Positions 45,768 through 58,000 of a stretch of 64,000 bases of DNA are shown piece by piece (positions within the stretch are counted from its first letter, which is position 1; each line of letters starts with the position of its first letter). Position numbers and translations under genes: made by a program. The notes below the pieces were generated by a model. It worked only from the letters and a program-made list of their open reading frames with translations, searched no databases and was not told where the DNA came from. The DNA comes from Prinsepia uniflora (Eukaryota > Streptophyta > Magnoliopsida > Rosales > Rosaceae). Where the stretch lies: the NCBI GenBank assembly GCA_032719365.1, contig CM064864.1, positions 1,478,317 through 1,542,316 on the forward strand, written 5' to 3'.

Positions 45768-48581
45768 ATGGAATCTGGCGAGTATGAAGAAGGCATGGAG
45801 ATTGAATTCTCTGCCAACGGGAATTCCATGAAAGCAACAGATGTTGCGGCCAAGCTTGATGAAGGAAATATTCAAGAGGCAGAATCTTCATTACGAGAAG
45901 GGTTATTGCTCAATTTTGAGGTTATCTTATGCCCATCATCTCTTTATCTTGATTTCAAAAATATTCATTACTGATACCAATATTTGAATTATTGGCGTTA
46001 GAATCTTCGATTATTCTTTAGTTTACCATGTCCCCATGATTGGATCTGTTTCTGTGCGGCTATAAGCGCGAATGAGATTGTAGTTTTTGATGATTGGTTG
46101 TGGCTTATCCAAGAAGGAAAAATGTTGATTTCTGATAATCTACAGGAAGCAAGAGCCCTTCTTGGAAAGCTGGAGTACCAAAGAGGTAATCTGGAAGGTG
46201 CACTTCGTGTATTTGATGGCATCGATCTTCCAGCTGCCATAGAGCGGTTGCAACCTTCTTTTGCTGAGAAAACACCTTCTAAGAAGGGGCGATCTCGTTC
46301 TGACTCACAACATACAGTCTCACAGCATGCTGCTAGTCTCGTTCTTGATGCCATCTACTTAAAAGCCAAGTCTCTTCAAAAGCTTGGAAGATTAACCGGT
46401 ATGGTACTGTTCCAGTAATTGATGTGCTGTTTTTCATTTTTTTACTTCTCAAGTTTGAATTAGCGTACATATGGAACCTTGTTTTATGTGCTTGCAGAGG
46501 CTGCTATTGAATGCAAAAATGTTCTTGATGCTGTGGAAAAAATATTCAATCAGGGCATACCGGATGCACAAGTGGAAGGTAGATTGCAGGAAACAGTCAG
46601 CCAAGCTGTAGAGCTCCTTCCTGAGCTTTGGAAGCAGGCTGGTAACCATCCTGAAACAATATCGGCTTATAGGCGTGCCTTACTTAGTCAATGGAACCTT
46701 GACAATGACTGCTGTGCAAGAATTCAAAAAGGATTTGCTGTTTTTTTGTTATACAGTGGAGTAGAGGCCAGTCCACCCAGTTTAGGTGTTCAGGTTGAAG
46801 GTTCATATGTGCCCAAAAATAACCTGGAGGAGGCAATTCTTCTTCTGATGATCCTTTTGAGAAAATTATTCCTAGGTAAAACCAAATGGGATCCATCACT
46901 AATGGAACATCTAACATTTGCTTTATCTTTATGCAACCAAACTTCTGTTTTAGCAAAGCAACTTGAAGTGATCTTGCCTGGGCTATATCACCGGGTTGAT
47001 CGTTGGAATTCCTTAGCTCTTTGTTACAGTGGAGCAGGACACAACCAGGAGGCATTGAATCTATTAAGAAAGTCTTTAAACAGACATGAACGTCCAGATG
47101 AACTAATGGCATTGTTGTTAGCCGCCAAAATCTGCAGTGAGGATTCACATGTTGCCGCTGAGGGAGTAGGATATGCACAAAGGGCTGTTAATAATGCTCA
47201 GGGGATGAATGGACATCTAAAGGGTGTGGGACTTCGCTTGTTGGGTCTTTGTTTGGGGAAGCAAGCTAAAGTTTCTAATTCTGACTTTGAGAGGTCTCGT
47301 CTTCAGTCTCAAGCACTGAAATCGCTAAATGAGGCCATTTCTTTGGAGCACAACAATTCAGATTTGATTTATGAGTTGGGTGTTCAATATGCAGAGCAGC
47401 GGAATCTAAATGCTGCTTTGCGCTATGCAAAACAGTTCATTGATCAAACAGGAGGCTCCGTAATAAAAGGTTGGAGATTGCTTGCTCTAGTTTTGTCTGC
47501 TCAACAGCGATATTCAGAAGCTCACGTGGTCACTGATGCTGCTTTGGAAGAGACGGCAAAATGGGAACAAGGGCCACTGCTCAGGCTTAAAGCAAAGCTG
47601 AAAGTCTCGCAATTGTTACCCATGGATGCCATTGAAACTTATCGTTGCCTTCTTGCTTTGGTTCAAGCACAAAAGAAATCTTTTGGGACTCTCAGAATTA
47701 GTAACCAGGTTAAAACTGACGTCCATTTTATTCTCTTCATTTTAACTCAAACTCCTGTCTATTCATTAAAATGGTGTTATGAGTTTGATCTATAGTGGGA
47801 GCCTAATTTTCCACTCTTTAAAAATGGATGCAAGCTCTAAAACTTATAAAGATAAGTTGCTCTATATAGTAAACTGGAAATGAAAATGAGCCACTTCTTC
47901 TCTTTGAGTCATTTTTGCTTGTTCCTCTTTCATTTGGAAATCCATTTCTTATGCAATTTGTTCCTCCTAAGTTTATGTTAGTTTTTTCTTCTTGATAGAT
48001 TGAGGCTAATAAAGTCGATGAATTCGAAGTTTGGCATGGTTTATCAAGCTTATACTCTAGCCTTTCATATTGGAAGGATGCGGAAATTTGTTTGAATAAA
48101 GCCCGAGAGCTGAAGCACCACTGTCCAGAGACGCTTCACACGGAAGGCAAGAACTTAACTCTTTGACTACATTAACGCAGTTGCAATAATAATGTAGTTA
48201 TGTAATTTGGTAGGTGTGCGGGATGTTTACTGATGAGTTACTTGCTGTGCAATTGTATTAGGTATTATCCATGAAGGACGCGGACAAATTCATGAAGCTC
48301 TAGCCTCCTATATTGATGCTCTCCTGTTAGAACCCTATTATGTTCCCTGCAAGATTTTAATTGCTGCTCTGCTGTCAAAGATGGGACCAATGGCATTGCC
48401 TGTGGCAAAAAGCATACTCTCAGACGCATTAAGGATCGATCCCAACAATCGAAAGGCTTGGTTTTACTTGGGGATGATTCACAGAGATGATGGTCGAATA
48501 ACAGACGCCATAGACTGCTTCCAGGCAGCTTCCATGCTTGAAGAATCTGATCCTATTGAAAGCTTCAGCTCTATTGTCTGA
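45768..48581 (+). CDS. NPG-related TPR protein (NPGR type)
   Basis: A tetratricopeptide repeat protein of the No Pollen Germination-related family, whose members bind calmodulin and act as scaffolds for a plasma-membrane PI4-kinase complex. Five coding exons: 45768-45920, 46146-46398, 46498-47708, 47999-48146 and 48262-48581. They total 2085 nt, giving 694 residues. Conserved phrases include EARALLGKLEYQRGNLEGAL, LELLPELWKQAGNHPE-like text near residue 160 (here VELLPELWKQAGNHPETI), FALSLCNQT, DRWNSLALCYSGAGHN, KGWRLLALVLSAQQRYSEA and a closing TPR with DPNNRKAWFYLGMIHRDDGR. The ATG at 45768 is used because it begins the conserved N-terminus; a GTG-led extension upstream is not needed. The fourth intron has a GC donor (G|GCAAGA) paired with AG. 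The protein ends DPIESFSSIV. It shares an upstream region with the PPR gene. Confidence 0.92.
48147..48261 (+). other. GC-AG intron in NPG-related gene
   Basis: The exon ends CGGAAG and the intron starts GCAAGAAC, ending TGTATTAG. Only this junction restores the frame (ThrGluGly-Ile-Ile-His). The context AAG|GCAAGA fits the known GC-donor consensus. Confidence 0.85.
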
Positions 48582-49248
48582 TATTATCATTGTGAGTGAT
48601 TTAATTTATAGGTCTCATTTATCTAATTCAATTCATCCGCAGGACGCAGAGAATTTAAAAAGTCGGAGATTCATTTCTTTTATTCTTTTTCTGGAGGCAG
48701 TTTGTTAGCAACTTTGCTCAACTGTGTAAATTTATGTGATTCTACTGAGCAAGTATATCGAATGAAAACCACAGATTCATTTTCCTTCCTTTGTAGATTG
48801 TATATCTTTTCATGCATCACTTTCCTAGTGAAGGAAAAAAATTAAGGATTGAGTATTTCAAACTGACCCCAAAATTGGAATACCATATTCTTCCACTCTT
48901 GAACAGTTTCAGTAGTGTGGGAGGGTGGGAGCTGTGCAGATAAGTTATGTAGCAGGTACTTTTTTACATGACAGATTATTTACATTTACACAGAAAATTA
49001 TGAATTATTACTTTTGCTTCTTTAGGTTGGACTTGATCAAAAATCAAAACGGCATCTTCCTTTTTTCTCTACATAATTATGCAGAGGTTTTTGTGCAGAT
49101 TTTGCATCTCACCCTCCACATTATTTAGGCATTAGATACGACGACAAAAATAGTAAGTAAATATTACATCATGCTTTGGAGCATCTCTACTAGTTTGGAA
49201 TAGGAAAAGTTAGGTAATGAAACAATTGTTCAAATATGATTTCACCAG
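48582..49248. other. 3' flank of NPG-related gene and spacer
   Basis: Probable 3' untranslated DNA to about 48830, then AT-rich spacer. No gene seen; the small frame at 48925 has no signature. Confidence 0.45.
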
Positions 49249-50182
49249 GATGGAAAAGTTTGAAATTAGGAACCTTGCTACGCAAGCAAAGATTGGTACA
49301 ACTCTTATTGCCTTTGCCTTTGCCTTTGCAACACTGATGACCCTATACAAGGGCATTCTTGTGATTTCATTGCACACTCAAGCCTCCTCTTCCAAAAACA
49401 CATCATCCATTGACAAAGACTGGATTAAGGCCTCTGTCATCCTTCTCATTTCTTGCGGTTCATTATCATCACTCTACGTCGTACAGGCGTTCGATCGTTG
49501 TTCAATGCTGAGACATCAGACGAACAGCATTTTTTTTTTAGTAAACGGAAATTACTTTACACTGCTCGTCGGTGTTTTTGATTGTTGCAGACATTCACAA
49601 TCAAAATGTATCCAGCACCCGTCAGTCTGACTCCGAGGACATGTTTTTCGAGGACTTTGCTCTCAGGAATCATGGCAGCAATTCTAGATCACAAAGCATC
49701 CTCTTGGAAGTTGTCAGGGAACATCACACTTCTTGCTCCTCTCTAGAGTGTACGAATTCGAAGACATTTTGATCTTCTACTCTCCTGTATATATATTTAT
49801 TGCTTGTGTAAATTTGATGAGGAGGTGAAATTTTTGCAGGGAGTGGTGATTTTCGGAATCGTGGCTTACGTCCAAACCCTAGTGATAAGAACAAGAGGTC
49901 CAGTTTTCATGACAGCATTTAGGCCACTGACTACAATGATTGTAGCTATAATGGGATTATTCATTTTAGGAGAAGGTATTTTTCTTTTTCTTTTTGTTTT
50001 TTCTCATTTTTCAGATTGTTAAACTAATAACCATGAACATTTTCAGTATTTTAGGAGCTTCCTTGATAGTTCTTGGTATGTATGCAACTCTCTGGGGAAA
50101 AAACAAAGAGAGAGGAATGGATTTGATGCTGAAGGCTGCCATATCTCAACAAGAAGCTACTGAGATCAAACTCGAGAAGTAA
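49249..50182 (+). pseudogene. WAT1-like transporter, C-terminal half only
   Basis: Exon-like pieces encode the second half of a WAT1/nodulin-MtN21 EamA transporter: 49249-49486 (MEKFEIRN, GTTLIAFAFAFATLMTLYKG), 49591-49746 (TFTIKMYPAPVSLT, SGIMAAILDHKASSWKLSG), 49840-49975 (GVVIFGIVAYVQTLVIRTRG, FRPLTTMIVAIMGLFILGE) and 50045-50182 (SILGASLIVLGMYATLWGKN). The tyrosine expected before the splice joint in LLAPLYS is a TAG stop, and the donor at 49487 reads GCGTTC. The first roughly 120 residues of the family are absent upstream. The piece is decayed and not a working gene. The missing N-terminal part is found, on the same strand, just downstream at 50762. Confidence 0.85.
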
Positions 50183-50761
50183 AAAACTAGAAAGATATTT
50201 ACTTTCAAGTTGTAATGTAAGAATGAATTCTGATCAATTTTAGATTTCTATCACAAAATTAACCTATACACATTTAGGGAAATGAACGTAATTTCAATTC
50301 AAGAATTTTGTGTCAATGGAGCCCATAAACTGAAATTAAGTAGGTTGACAGTTCTTAAACAAAAACTAACACACACGATGAATATAGCTAGTAATTATCG
50401 AAAAATCTCTCAAACCTCATGATCATGTCAAGATGAAATTCGTACCATTTGAAACCCTATCAAAAGAGAGACAAAAGAATATGTATTACTCACTTGAAAT
50501 TGCTTGAACAATGCCATAATTAAGTAAGAACTTATGGTAGACCCAGCACATTATTACAAAATATTTCTTGAGGTAACAATATTCAATCAGAGTCGCAAAC
50601 CACTCACTTGTTGTTTCTTCTTTCTTGAAATAAGTGGAATCTACAGTTAGTACATCATTAATATTTGGAATCTTTTATGGCCTAAAAATTGATAAAAAGA
50701 AAAGGCAAAAGGCAAAGTGGAAAAAATGTAAGCAAAATGCAAATGGAAGATCAGAAAGAGA
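50183..50761. other. Spacer between the two WAT1 pieces
   Basis: AT-rich DNA of about 580 bp with no recognised coding sequence. It may correspond to the 3' flank of one copy joined to the 5' flank of the other. Confidence 0.45.
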
Positions 50762-51288
50762 GTGAAAATAAGTAGCAAGAGGGTGGGAGTCTTGGAAGAT
50801 TTGAAGCCGTACGGTCTCCGCATATTTTCGGGCATCTGTTTTTCTGGGTTCAATATGGTATCGAAAGCCTCTCTGGACAAAGGCATGATTCCATATGTGC
50901 TTGTGGTATATGCACACGCTCTTCTCTTCGAAAGGTCAATATTTTTTATGAACTTGTTACTTTTTTATGTACTCTCAAACTACACTCTTCAAAATCTACA
51001 TAGTTTTCATGTTAGGTTTTGTTTTTAATCGTAACTTTTCTCTTGGCAGGAAAAATGAGAGCAAAATTGATGTTCCAGTCCTTCGAAACGTCTTCTTCAT
51101 GGGCCTGCTCGCGTGCGTAAATTCCTGATCATGTTACGAATTTTTGTAGAAAAGCAAATCAAATTCTGGTTAAGAATTATTAATCTACTTCTTCGTGTGT
51201 ATTTCAGAGGAGTTCTAGGAAGAACATTGTATTACTTGGGACTCAAAGCCACTACGACGACCTTTGCCTCTTCCATATCTGCAACATA
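50762..51288 (+). pseudogene. WAT1-like transporter, N-terminal half only
   Basis: Three exon-like pieces encode the start of the same family: about 50762-50934 (LKPYGLRIFSGICFSGFNMV, SKASLDKGMIPYVLVVYAHA), 51050-51112 (KNESKIDVPVLRNVFFMGLL) and 51208-51288 (GVLGRTLYYLGLKATTTTFA). Joints are in frame with GT-AG signals. No good start ATG was found before the first conserved phrase. The third exon runs into antisense Copia DNA after SSISAT. The piece therefore stops almost where the other fragment begins, with only a dozen or so family residues missing between them. Confidence 0.85.
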
Positions 51289-51690
51289 ATTCCATCTTTT
51301 ACCTTTATTATAGAAGTTTTGTACAGGTGCACTGGAACCATCTAAATTCCTCTTGATCCTGTCAACCCACTTACAGCCCACTAAATTCCTGTTTGTAGGA
51401 AGAGGAACTAAGGACCAGGTGCACTGAGCATGCCCATCAATCTCCTCCTGCATTGCTTTTTGTCGAAGGGGAGAGGTGGCTGCAGTCTTGAAGGAAGATG
51501 GCTCAGTAATAGAAAGATCTGGATCCAGAGTAACAACAGAATTCAGTGCCTTCTTCTTGATAATACCACTCTTGGATCGAGTTTGCATTGGGTGCATATT
51601 AACCCCTGTGATGGGAAGACCAACCTGAAGAAATGTAGGCTCAAATGCTGATGAGGTTGGTGTGGCATATAAGTCAGCAGAAACACCAGT
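51289..51690 (-). pseudogene. Copia reverse transcriptase fragment
   Basis: On the minus strand the phrases HPMQTRSKSGI, RQKAMQEEID, SLVPLPTNRNLVGCKWV and RIKRNLDGS are the start of a Copia reverse transcriptase domain and the linker before it. Both ends are cut: by the WAT1 fragment on one side and by sense-strand Gypsy sequence on the other. Confidence 0.85.
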
Positions 51691-52854
51691 ATTGGAAAAT
51701 GCAGTCAAGCAATTTGTGTCTGAATGTAATGTCTGTCAACAGATGAACTATGAAGCGATGAGACCGCCAGGCCTTCTCCAACCCCTGTCCATACCAACCG
51801 ACATTTGGCAGGACATTGCCATGGATTTTGTGGAAGGCTTACCTCGCTCTCATGGCAACAACGTGCTTTTGGTGGTGGTGGATCGCTTGTCTAAATATGG
51901 GCATTTCATCCCTCTAGCCCACCCCTTCACTGTTGCTACGGTAGCTGAGGTTTTCATTCGGGAAGTTTATCGACTCCATGGTTTGCCTAAAACCATAGTT
52001 AGCGACCGGGATCCCATCTTTCTCAGCAATTTCTGGATTGCGTTCTTTGCTGCCCAAGGTACGAAATTATGCCACAGTTCAGCTTACCACCCTCAGACAG
52101 ATGGCCAAACTGAAGTCCTTAACCTACTGTTGAACACTACTTGCGCTGCTATGTTGCGGACAAGCCATCGTCGTGGGTAGACTGGCTGCCCTGGGCAGAA
52201 TGGTGTTACAACACCACCTTTCAATCTGCAATCCAGATGACTCCTTATCAGGCAGTGTATGGCTGACAGCCACCAACAGTCCTTACTTATTGTCCGGGCT
52301 CCTCTGTTGTCCATCAGGTCGATACTAATCTCAAAGACCGTGACTCCTTGCTAAAGCAATTACGTGACAACATCTCATTGGCCCAGACTCGAATGAGCAC
52401 CTATGCTAATCAAAACCGCGCAGAACGGGAGTTTGTAGTGGGGGATTGGGTTTACTTAAGGTTACAGCCATATCGGCAGCATACTGCAGCCTCTCGCCAT
52501 TGTCACAAGCTGTCACCTCGTTATTATGGTCCATTTCAGGTCATGCAACGGGTTGGTAAGGTAGCATACACCCTACATCTGCCTTCCACAGTAAAAATTC
52601 ATCCTACTTTCCATGTTTCATTGCTCAAGAAGCAACTTGGTTCTCACAATGTGGTGAGTCCCACGTTACCACCATTCCAAGATGATGGCAAACTTTCTTG
52701 GAGCCCAGAAAAAGTCTTGAGTCGTGGTGTTTTTAAACGCCGGAATGATCTCGTTACTCGCTGGTTGATTCAGTGGCGTGGTTTGCCAGTAGAGGATGCA
52801 ACTTGGGAGGATGCTACCGACATTCAGAGAAGATTTCCTGTTTTCACAGCTTGA
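51691..52854 (+). pseudogene. Gypsy chromovirus integrase and chromodomain remnant
   Basis: The 3' end of a Ty3/Gypsy polyprotein. A zinc-binding tail (ECNVCQQMNYE) is followed by an integrase core with DFVEGLPRSHGNN, IVSDRDPIF and YHPQTDGQTEVLN, then a frameshift near 52135 and a TGA at 52264. The frame resumes with HPTFHVSLLKKQLG and a chromodomain RWLIQWRGLPVEDATWEDA. The chromodomain places it among chromoviruses. The 5' two thirds of the element are missing. Confidence 0.88.
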
Positions 52855-52865
52855 GGACAAGCTGT

Positions 52866-52955
52866 TGTTGAGGGGGATGGAGTTGATAAGATCCCTGCTG
52901 GTATTGGTATTGTTGAGGGGGATGGAGTTGATGAGATCCCTGCTGGTATTGGTAT
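52866..52955 (+). repeat. 45-bp tandem duplication at Gypsy purine tract
   Basis: Two 45-bp units (52866-52910 and 52911-52955) each contain TTGAGGGGGATGGAGTTGAT. The unit includes the polypurine tract and the first bases of the LTR, so the element's end was duplicated. They differ at about one base. Confidence 0.9.
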
Positions 52956-53213
52956 TGTGAGTCAGTATTTTCATTAGTAGTTGATACGGATAAGTATTTA
53001 TCTAATTCGTATTTGTATTCTAGTATTAGTATTCTGTTATTAGTAGTCTTTTAGAGAATAGTTTCTGTTGGAATCTTTTAGTTGCTTTGTTAGCTCAGGT
53101 GTTGAGTGTGTGCTCTCAGGTATATGTAAGCAGAATTATGATAGAAATGGATATCAAAAAATTGCCCCAAATACCTTCTTCTTATTTTTACTGCAGCGTT
53201 TCCATCAGCAACA
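52927..53213 (+). repeat. Putative 3' LTR of Gypsy remnant
   Basis: From TGATGAGATCCC after the purine tract to CATCAGCAACA, about 287 bp. No second LTR exists in the window, so the limits are inferred. Confidence 0.5.
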
Positions 53214-53228
53214 TTACCCAGAAATTTG

Positions 53229-54311
53229 CTAGGTTGCACCGAAACGTCCATGGGCATCCGTATCGCGTTTCGGATACTGATACCAGTCTGATACGCGTTC
53301 GATACGCTCGGATACGTTTGGATACGGTATCGAGATTTTGGATACGATTTGGATACGCGCGTGGGCTTCTTGGATACGGTTTGGATACGGTTCAGATACC
53401 TTTAAACCTTGTAATTTCTCTCTCTCTCTCTGTCTTTCATAATTTTTTGCTAGAGTTTGGATTTCTAATAAGAGTTCTTTGGATTATCAAGATTTATTGG
53501 TTATTTGGTGTTATTTTCTTTGATAAGCATGTGGGCTTCTTTTACTTTAGGGGAATGGGTTTATATGATTGTTTCATAGGGTTAGTGAGATTCGATTCGA
53601 TTCGATTTGGAGTTGCAATAATTTAGAGGGTTAGTTTATTTCATTTTGGGATCATGGAAGTGGGACGAATTACTGAAAAGGTGAAAGCCTGACGGTGGAT
53701 TTATATGAGTAATATTTGATTTAGAGTTCAGTATTTGTCTATTTGATAATAATGATATTTGATATGGATCTACTAATGTCTTTATTCTCTGTCTCAATTT
53801 TCTTCAACTGTTTTATATTTTACTTTTTAAAAGTGGGATTTTAAACCAATTTCTATTTTTCATGTATGAATACTTAAGCATGTGGCCTGATGTCCATAGT
53901 CATACATTATTTTATATATCTTTATATATATAGAAGGTTTGGTTTTCGCAGAATACTGTTTTTCAGTAAGAAAAAGGCGAAAACTTAGGATTCATTAAGG
54001 TAGACAGGAGGAAATGGAAGAGTCCATAGATGTGTATTCAGCTTAGCTTGAGTTCTATGTCAGTGTTAGTGTGTGATGTCCGCTAATTGTTATGATTTCA
54101 TAGATTGATGTATTGATTTTTCTTAGAATGTGAATTCCCCTTGAATCCATTACCATTTTATTATGTAGTTCATATTATACATTTGTTTCTCGAATATTAT
54201 TTATTTTTCGTATCCTTTTCGTATCGTATCCTTTGATTTTTTAGTTTTGGCGTATCAGAGTATCGTGTCGTATCGTATCGTCGTATCCGTATCCGTTTCG
54301 GTGCAACTTAG
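53229..54311. mobile_element. Non-autonomous hAT-type transposon, 1083 bp
   Basis: Terminal inverted repeats CTAGGTTGCACCGAAACG and CTAAGTTGCACCGAAACG match at 17 of 18 positions. A perfect 8-bp target duplication GAAATTTG lies at 53221-53228 and 54312-54319. Subterminal regions on both sides are packed with GGATACG/CGTATCC words, the kind of repeated subterminal motif that hAT transposases bind. The centre is AT-rich with no transposase. Open frames across it, such as 53087-53626, are by-products of the repeats. Confidence 0.9.
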
Positions 54312-54319
54312 GAAATTTG

Positions 54320-55000
54320 ACGAGCTAAGTGAATAGATTGGCGAGAAAATCTATCCCGCGAAAGGGAACGAGCGTTTGACAGAAAGACTTGACGAAACCA
54401 GATCGAGAAAAGAAAAGCTCGAACCCAAATTCAATCTGTGAGAAAATCTCTCACCCTCCGTGTCTCTGTGTGTCTATGCTCGTTCCCCTCTCTCTTCTTC
54501 TTGTTGTTCTTGTTGGTCCGAAAGACAAAACCCACAAAAAGGTTGGGGGATTGGGTCGACTTTGGCCTCTCAAAGGTCTATTGGGTATAGGCTCCGGCAG
54601 TTGCTACTCTGGTGCTTCCATTTCAGCTCCGTGATTAATAAAAAAGCTCAAATGGTGAAACTTTGACAAACTCGTCGAAATGGGAAACTCAGATGAATGG
54701 CGAAGACGGTTCGAAACTGCGGAGAGGATGTGCTTAGAAATCGAGTTAAGCGTTGGGTTTAATGTTCTTAGAAACTGCGGAGAAGATGTGCTTAGAAGAC
54801 GCAGAGCCTGGAAGGTTAGGCGTTGGGTTGTTGGATTAGGAGACGCGGAGCCCAGAAGCCTGGGATTAGGAGATGCTAAGAGGATTTTTAGGAAGATGCG
54901 GAGCCCAAAGCTTGGGCGTCATTTTTGTTTTTTTTTTTCAGATTTAGGATTTGTGATTGATTTGCAGATTTGAGAAATTCAAATTATCATTAAACTTAGA
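54320..55000 (+). other. Unrecognised GC-richer block with internal repeats
   Basis: A 97-codon frame at 54680-54973 begins MGNSDEWRRRFETAERM and contains repeated phrases (GAAACTGCGGAGA twice, then several GGAGATGC/GGAGACGC repeats). I recognise no family. It could be a leader exon or a degenerate repeat rather than a gene. Confidence 0.25.
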
Positions 55001-58000
55001 CTGGAATTAAGATTTAAGATTGAATTTTCTTAGATGAAGAAGGAAGAAGATGATGAACTCAAATTCACTATTCATCATCATCTTCCTAATTTATGTGTTA
55101 ATTTTACTAATTTTTGGTAAGTAATTAACCAATTAATTAGGGACTACCACGTAAGTACTAATGGCGGCGTTATTAATAGAGCGTAACAGATGGAGCAACG
55201 GTGCTACCAAATATGCAGTTATAGTAGTACATTGAAATTAAATCCGTTTCGAGAAGTAAAGTGATATTTACTGTCCGATTAAATGAACAAATTAAGTAAT
55301 AAATCAACAATTTTTGTGTTTTGTTCTTTCTTTCTTTTTTGGGGTTAATCAACTGCAGGAGATTTAGGCAAGAGTGAGTAGTAGTGTATGGCTCTCGGTA
55401 CCTCGTCTTTCATGCTAGCATTATACATGATATTCAAGATTATTAATGAAAAGGTTTTCATTTACTCTCATGAGCGACTATATATATTCAGTCGTGTAAA
55501 TTTCACCCTTGAGCCAAGCCATCATCAGAATGTATCAACCTGGTTTAACGTAGTTGAGCTCAAGATCTCATGTTTCATTTGGTTGCTTTCATATGATATA
55601 TTAGAGGACGATTGCTTTCATATGATACATTCAAGACGATTGAAAATAGACAGAGACGATTGAAAATAGACAGAGACAATTGATTTCAATAGGTGAATTA
55701 GTAATTGGCAAAATTAAATTGACACAATTCTAATAGTCAGATTGTACAAATATGTAGGCCATAAGTTGCCACATCGTAGAAGTAGCATCAACACAATTCT
55801 AATTGTCAGATCGCACACCCCTTAAAACCACTACAAAAGCTGAAACTTTATGTCAGAGCGACAGCACTCCAAAACCTTGAAACCGCACCTAAAACGCCTG
55901 CGAAGAAAGGAACAGAAATATTAAGTCACATTCCAACGAAGAAGAGCAGCGCCGAAACATCATAGCCAGCCAAAAGAGAATTCATTTTGGGTAAATTTAA
56001 GTGGTGACATCTAAAGTTCAAAGTTCATGTATATAGTTGGCAACAAAAGTGATTTACGATGTTCAGCATTAAATTGAAGATGTAGGCAATCCAATATAGA
56101 AAAAATAAACTATAAATTAGAGTTCTACAAATTTCATAGATAATGTGGAATTGATTTGAGGTTCTAAATTGTACCAAAATTAGACCGTAAAGTGTACCAA
56201 ACATAACTTTCTCAGAACCAAAATGAAACCCTAAACTACATCACCAAAATCAGACCCTAAAGTGTACCAAAACATAACTTCCTCAGCTCCAAAACTGAAC
56301 CAAAGCATCTATCCATATAATCAATCAACCAAACCAGCTTTCACATCAATCATCCATTCACCAAAACACCAGATCATCAATTTATCAGTTATCAATTATC
56401 AATTCATCAGCTATAAACATGATGCAGAATGGTTCTTCCTTCATTTGAGGATGAAAAAGGGAGGCATAGAATTAAGAAATTAGTTCAAAATAGACTAAAT
56501 TTTAAAGAAAATAGAAATGATTATTTCATGTGGGATACAAAAGGTTAGGGATTGCTAACCTAAGATGGACACAGTATACATGGAGATGTCCAAAAGATTC
56601 CTAAGGTATACTACTTATATTGTCCTGAAACCATCATAGATTCATAGATAAAGTACATGCCAAAAGATTCAAAATATCTAATACGTTGTCTCATTCTGGT
56701 GTACTGTCAAAAGGTTGGACAAGGTCTTTTCTTCGAGCATCTGATGAGGACAATATCTTAAATCAAATCCGTGTCTGGCCCTCATTCATTTGTTTCATCA
56801 AAATTCTATTCTTATATGTAGGAAGGATATTGAAAAACTCGACGATTTTCACAGATAACTGAATAGAATATTCAATGATTTCAATAAAATAAAATAAAAA
56901 CTCAATGATTCCTTTGCTTTAATGCTTATTAGACAACCCCAATGATTTCTGTATAAAGGATAAAATTTTCAATTCAATCAATAAAAGGAACACATAAACT
57001 GTCATCAAATAGAAAAGAAATTTTGATGCAAAAATACTATTTTCTGACATTGATGAAAATTAGAGGAAACCAAGAGCGTTTTAACCATTAAAAATCTCAA
57101 GCACTTCCTCTTCTTTGCATATTCATGTGGACTCTGAGTTATGGGATTGAAAGCAATTTACATAGTAAGTGTAGAATTGAAACTGAATTAACACCCTTCT
57201 CAATTCAATCCAACACTCAATTAAAATCACGTCAGAAAGCAACTCACATAAAGAGTGGACTGAAATTAAATTGAAGACAAAATTTATACAGATTTGAAAA
57301 AAAAAAAATCTGAAGGAACACTAAGTAAGCAACATTAAGGTTTCTCCTTAATGCTGAAAACATAAAAAATTCACATTCTCATAAGCTATTAACTCCTTTT
57401 TTCAGTAGAAAGGCTCCATCTTTAAAAGAGCTAATTTCCAGAACCAAAAAAAGAAAATGCTACCTTAGGGCTAACATCCAAGTTTAAATCAGATACAGTT
57501 AGTCTACAAAATATATGAACTTGGAAGTGCAAGTTTGGAGAGTATGTAATCAAGTATATAAAAGTAGCAACTTATAGAGATGCAAAAAGGTCAAAAGTAA
57601 AAGAATTAGTTTCCAATGTGAAGAGTTAGTTTCCAATGATCACATCAGGTGCCTCACTTCATAACAGACTAGTGAGTGGGAAAACTAAGCTAAACTCTTG
57701 AAAATGCAAACACGATCAAACCACTGGCTCAGTGAAGTGAAGATTGGAACCAAACATTAGCATAAAATGAACCAGTGCAATAAATTACATCAAACTGCAC
57801 ACTTCAAAACAAAACCAAAATAAAAAAATCCCACATTTAAAATTCACAAACACAGTGTGTTGCCAGGTAGCTTTCAAATACTTATCCACAATCTGTGTGT
57901 ATCAATCATCAAATTCATCCCACATTCATGAACAGTGATTTTCTCGTCTTCTTATTAATTAAACAATAAATTAATAATGAATTTGATTTGAGCTAATTAA

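Noticed and set aside
53087..53626. 179-codon frame over the second hAT element
   Set aside because: It crosses the element boundary and is built from GATACG repeats; no protein signature.
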